From Bradyrhizobium sp. LMTR 3 (GTDB lineage Bacteria > Pseudomonadota > Alphaproteobacteria > Rhizobiales > Xanthobacteraceae), in assembly GCF_001693485.1 (NCBI RefSeq), contig NZ_MAXC01000043.1, forward strand, positions 372,001 to 436,000: 64,000 nucleotides of DNA. The letters are read 5' to 3'. Made by a program: the position numbers and the translations under genes. This document shows, piece by piece, positions 61,835 through 64,000 of the stretch; positions within the stretch are counted from its first letter, which is position 1; every line of letters begins with the position of its first letter. The notes under the pieces are model-generated. The model ran no database searches. It worked only from the letters and a program-made list of their open reading frames with translations, and was not told the origin of the DNA.

Positions 61835-61929
61835 GCATGATCTCCGCGCAAACGCGTTCCGCGTTTGTCGCGAGGGAAAACCGGTACCCACTTTGCGCCA
61901 ACGCGGCCCTTCGGGTCGGGATCATGCTC
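61835..61929. repeat. Palindromic repeat, family C
   Basis: Terminal inverted GCATGATC and GATCATGC with inner AACGCGTTCCGCGTT and GAAAACCGGTACCCACTTT, of the same family as 13823-13871 but longer. Occurs in the divergent gap between the XRE gene and the VIT/VWA gene. Confidence 0.75.
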
Positions 61930-62092
61930 AGTGTACCAGACGCACAATCCATCACAAACCCGCACAAAGCCGCCTCGACCGCGGCGTGCCGCGCTGGCCG
62001 GCGGCCGAACATTGCCAATCATTCCGCTCGTGCCAAATCACTGAATTCCGCACCCTCTCACCCGGCAAAATCGCCGTGCGGGAGTGAGCGAC

Positions 62093-64000
62093 ATGACGAC
62101 ATGCGACGACATCGAGGCCGACAAACGCAACGAACGGCCCAGCCTGGCCAGGCTGGTGCTGTTCTTTGTGATGCAAGGCGTTGCCGTAATCCTGGTCGGA
62201 TTTGCGGCATTATTTTTGAGTTTTGAGTCGGTCTGGTCGGCGGAGCGCCTGTCGGCCAACTATCTCAAGCCGGGCGACGCGCGCTCTGGTTCGCTGCTCA
62301 TAAAGAATGAGGAAGGTTACGCCGATGCATCACGGCTCGGCGTCGACGTCGATCTCACCGTGTCGGGTCCCACCGTCCGCGCCCGCATCACCCAGATTTT
62401 CCGCAACCCTTCGAAAGACTGGGTCGAGGCGGTCTATGTCTACCCGCTGCCGGCCGGCGGCGCGGTCGATTCGCTCAAGATGGTGATCGGTGATCGCGTG
62501 GTGGTCGGCGACATCAAGGAGCGGCAGCAGGCGAAGGCCATCTACGAACAGGCGAAGCAGAGCGGGCAGAAGGCCGCGCTGACCGAACAGGAGCGGCCGA
62601 ACATCTTCACCAACTCGGTCGCCAATATCGGCCCCGGCGAAACCGTGCTGGTACAGATCGAGTATCAGGAGCCGGTGCAACAATCCGGCGACACGTTCTC
62701 GCTGCGGGTGCCGATGGTGGTGGCCCCGCGCTACAATCCCGCGCCCGTCGTGCAGAGCGTCGATTTCAAGCCGGACGGCGGCGGCTGGGGGGCGATCAAA
62801 TCCGATCCCGTTCCGGATCGCGACCGCATCTCGCCCGAAGTGCTCGACCCCGCAACCAACGCGCCGGTCAACCCGACCCGCATCACCGTGCGGCTGCAGG
62901 CCGGCTTCCCGCTCGGCGAAATCAAGAGCCACCATCATGCGATCAAGACCGAGAAGCCGGACGCGAATACGAGCATTCTTCGATTGGCCGAAGGCCCGGT
63001 GCCGGCGGATCGCGATTTCGAACTGACCTGGAAGCCCCTGGCCGAGACGGCGCCCTCGGTCGGATTGTTCCGCGAGCGCGTCGGCGACAGCGACTATCTG
63101 CTCGCCTTCGTCACGCCACCGTCGGTCGAGCAGGCGCAGCAGAAGCCGCTGCCGCGCGAGGTGATTTTCGTGATCGACAATTCCGGTTCGATGGGCGGCG
63201 TCTCGATCGTCCAGGCCAAGGCGAGCCTCATCTACGCGCTCGGCCGCCTGCAGCCGAACGACCGCTTCAACGTGATCCGCTTCGACCACACCATGGATAT
63301 GTTGTTTCCGTCGGCCGTGCCGGCCGACAGCGAGCATATCGGCCGGGCCACCTCTTTCGTCGGCGCGCTGCAGGCCAATGGCGGCACCGAATTGGTGCCG
63401 GCAATGCGCGCGGCGCTGTCCGACAAGGCTGGTCCTACCAACTACGTCCGTCAGGTCGTGTTTCTGACCGACGGCGCCATCGGCAACGAGCAGCAATTGT
63501 TCGAAACCATCGACGCGTTACGCGGCCGCTCGCGTGTCTTCATGGTCGGCATCGGCTCGGCGCCGAATACCTATCTGATGACACGCGCCGCCGAACTCGG
63601 CCGTGGCACCTTCACCCATATCGGCTCGGTCGAGCAGGTCGAGGAGCGCATGCGCGGGCTGTTCGCCAAACTGGAGAATCCCATGGTGACCAATCTGGTC
63701 GCAAAATTCTCCGACGCCAGCGCCGACATGACGCCGGCTGCGATTCCCGACGTCTACCGCGACGAGCCGCTGGTGCTCGCAGCAAGACTCGACAAGCTCG
63801 CCGGCTCGGTCGAGATCAAGGGGCGTATCGGCGACCGCCCCTGGATGGTCACCCTGCCGCTGGCAGATGCCGCTGAAGGCAAGGGGCTCTCGAAACTCTG
63901 GGCACGCCGCAAGATCGCGGATGCCGAAGTTGCGCGCACCACGCGGCAGGCGACCCCGGAAGATGCGGATAAGGCCATCCTCGCGCTGGCGCTCGAGCAC
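62093..64000 (+). CDS. VIT-domain and von Willebrand A-domain protein (runs off right edge)
   Basis: 636 codons to the right edge with no stop. A hydrophobic segment at residues about 20-44 (RLVLFFVMQGVAVILVGFAA) is a signal or anchor. The VIT domain follows (about 75-205; VDVDLTVSGPTVRARITQIF, DWVEAVYVYPLPAGGAVDSL), then a VWA domain with intact MIDAS DNSGSMGG (Asp362, Ser364, Ser366) and FLTDGA. This layout is that of bacterial 'marine proteobacterial sortase target' type proteins, whose end would carry a sorting signal; that part lies outside. GGGAG 12 bases before ATG. Long minus-strand frames inside it are shadows. Confidence 0.88.
   Translation, partial: MTTCDDIEADKRNERPSLARLVLFFVMQGVAVILVGFAALFLSFESVWSAERLSANYLKPGDARSGSLLIKNEEGYADASRLGVDVDLTVSGPTVRARITQIFRNPSKDWVEAVYVYPLPAGGAVDSLKMVIGDRVVVGDIKERQQAKAIYEQAKQSGQKAALTEQERPNIFTNSVANIGPGETVLVQIEYQEPVQQSGDTFSLRVPMVVAPRYNPAPVVQSVDFKPDGGGWGAIKSDPVPDRDRISPEVLDPATNAPVNPTRITVRLQAGFPLGEIKSHHHAIKTEKPDANTSILRLAEGPVPADRDFELTWKPLAETAPSVGLFRERVGDSDYLLAFVTPPSVEQAQQKPLPREVIFVIDNSGSMGGVSIVQAKASLIYALGRLQPNDRFNVIRFDHTMDMLFPSAVPADSEHIGRATSFVGALQANGGTELVPAMRAALSDKAGPTNYVRQVVFLTDGAIGNEQQLFETIDALRGRSRVFMVGIGSAPNTYLMTRAAELGRGTFTHIGSVEQVEERMRGLFAKLENPMVTNLVAKFSDASADMTPAAIPDVYRDEPLVLAARLDKLAGSVEIKGRIGDRPWMVTLPLADAAEGKGLSKLWARRKIADAEVARTTRQATPEDADKAILALALEH

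Noticed and set aside
62330..64000. Two minus-strand frames (388 and 160 codons) at the right end
   Set aside because: Antisense to the VIT/VWA gene, which has continuous family homology through the MIDAS motif to the edge.

Overview
The window looks like a piece of a Bradyrhizobium-type alphaproteobacterial chromosome (Nitrobacteraceae or close relatives). The evidence is high G+C third-position codon use, dense dispersed palindromic repeats of the sort that litter Bradyrhizobium intergenic regions, and a catabolic and transport-rich gene content with lithotrophic sulfur genes. No phage, IS transposase, CRISPR array, rRNA or tRNA gene was seen.

Layout. 0-9 kb: mixed metabolic genes. These are the start of an acyl-CoA dehydrogenase running off the left edge, a carboxymuconolactone-decarboxylase-family protein, a VOC protein, a MerR regulator divergent from a methyltransferase/DUF2938 pair with a MerR/SoxR-like operator between them, two MFS transporters, a SnoaL-like protein, a solitary HicB antitoxin and two more methyltransferases. 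8.9-17.3 kb: a compact thiosulfate/sulfide oxidation locus. An ArsR-type regulator with the two cysteines of SqrR/BigR persulfide sensors is divergent from soxC-D-X-Y-Z-A, a small SoxAX-binding-like gene, soxB, an exported DsrE-like gene and a persulfide dioxygenase-rhodanese fusion. 17.4-22.8 kb: a vitamin B12 uptake region, with btuF-btuD-btuC leftward and a cobalamin riboswitch plus a TonB-dependent receptor rightward.

22.9-36.5 kb: small conserved proteins, an ATP-grasp enzyme, two MFS transporters, a D-aminoacylase-like amidohydrolase, an export-type operon (LolD-like ATPase, FtsX-type permease, AttH/CrtC lipocalin-like protein, MAPEG protein) resembling Agrobacterium attEFGH, and a lone branched-chain amino-acid-type binding protein. 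36.7-41.1 kb: an RND efflux pump and its adaptor. 41.7-50.4 kb: an iron-ADH-family protein, an acyl-CoA synthetase and a complete oligopeptide-type ABC transporter. 50.5-60.9 kb: a CoA-thioester catabolic region with a biotin-dependent acyl-CoA carboxylase (alpha and beta), a beta-keto-acid cleavage enzyme, an AraC regulator, a glutathione transferase, two acyl-CoA dehydrogenases and an acyl-CoA synthetase. 61-64 kb: an XRE regulator and a VIT/von Willebrand A protein that runs off the right edge.

The best-supported integrated system is the sulfur locus. The periplasmic Sox carrier cycle (SoxAX, SoxYZ, SoxB, SoxCD) sits with persulfide-handling proteins and a regulator whose cysteines suggest persulfide sensing. 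A TTTAG-N6-CTAAA inverted repeat between the divergent transcripts is a candidate operator. I found no clearly new system. The features most worth following are the exported DsrE protein in the sox operon, the MerR promoter with 19-bp spacing, an iron-ADH protein lacking the metal-site aspartate, tandem palindromes before a pair of small related proteins, and the mosaic of repeat families next to gene ends.
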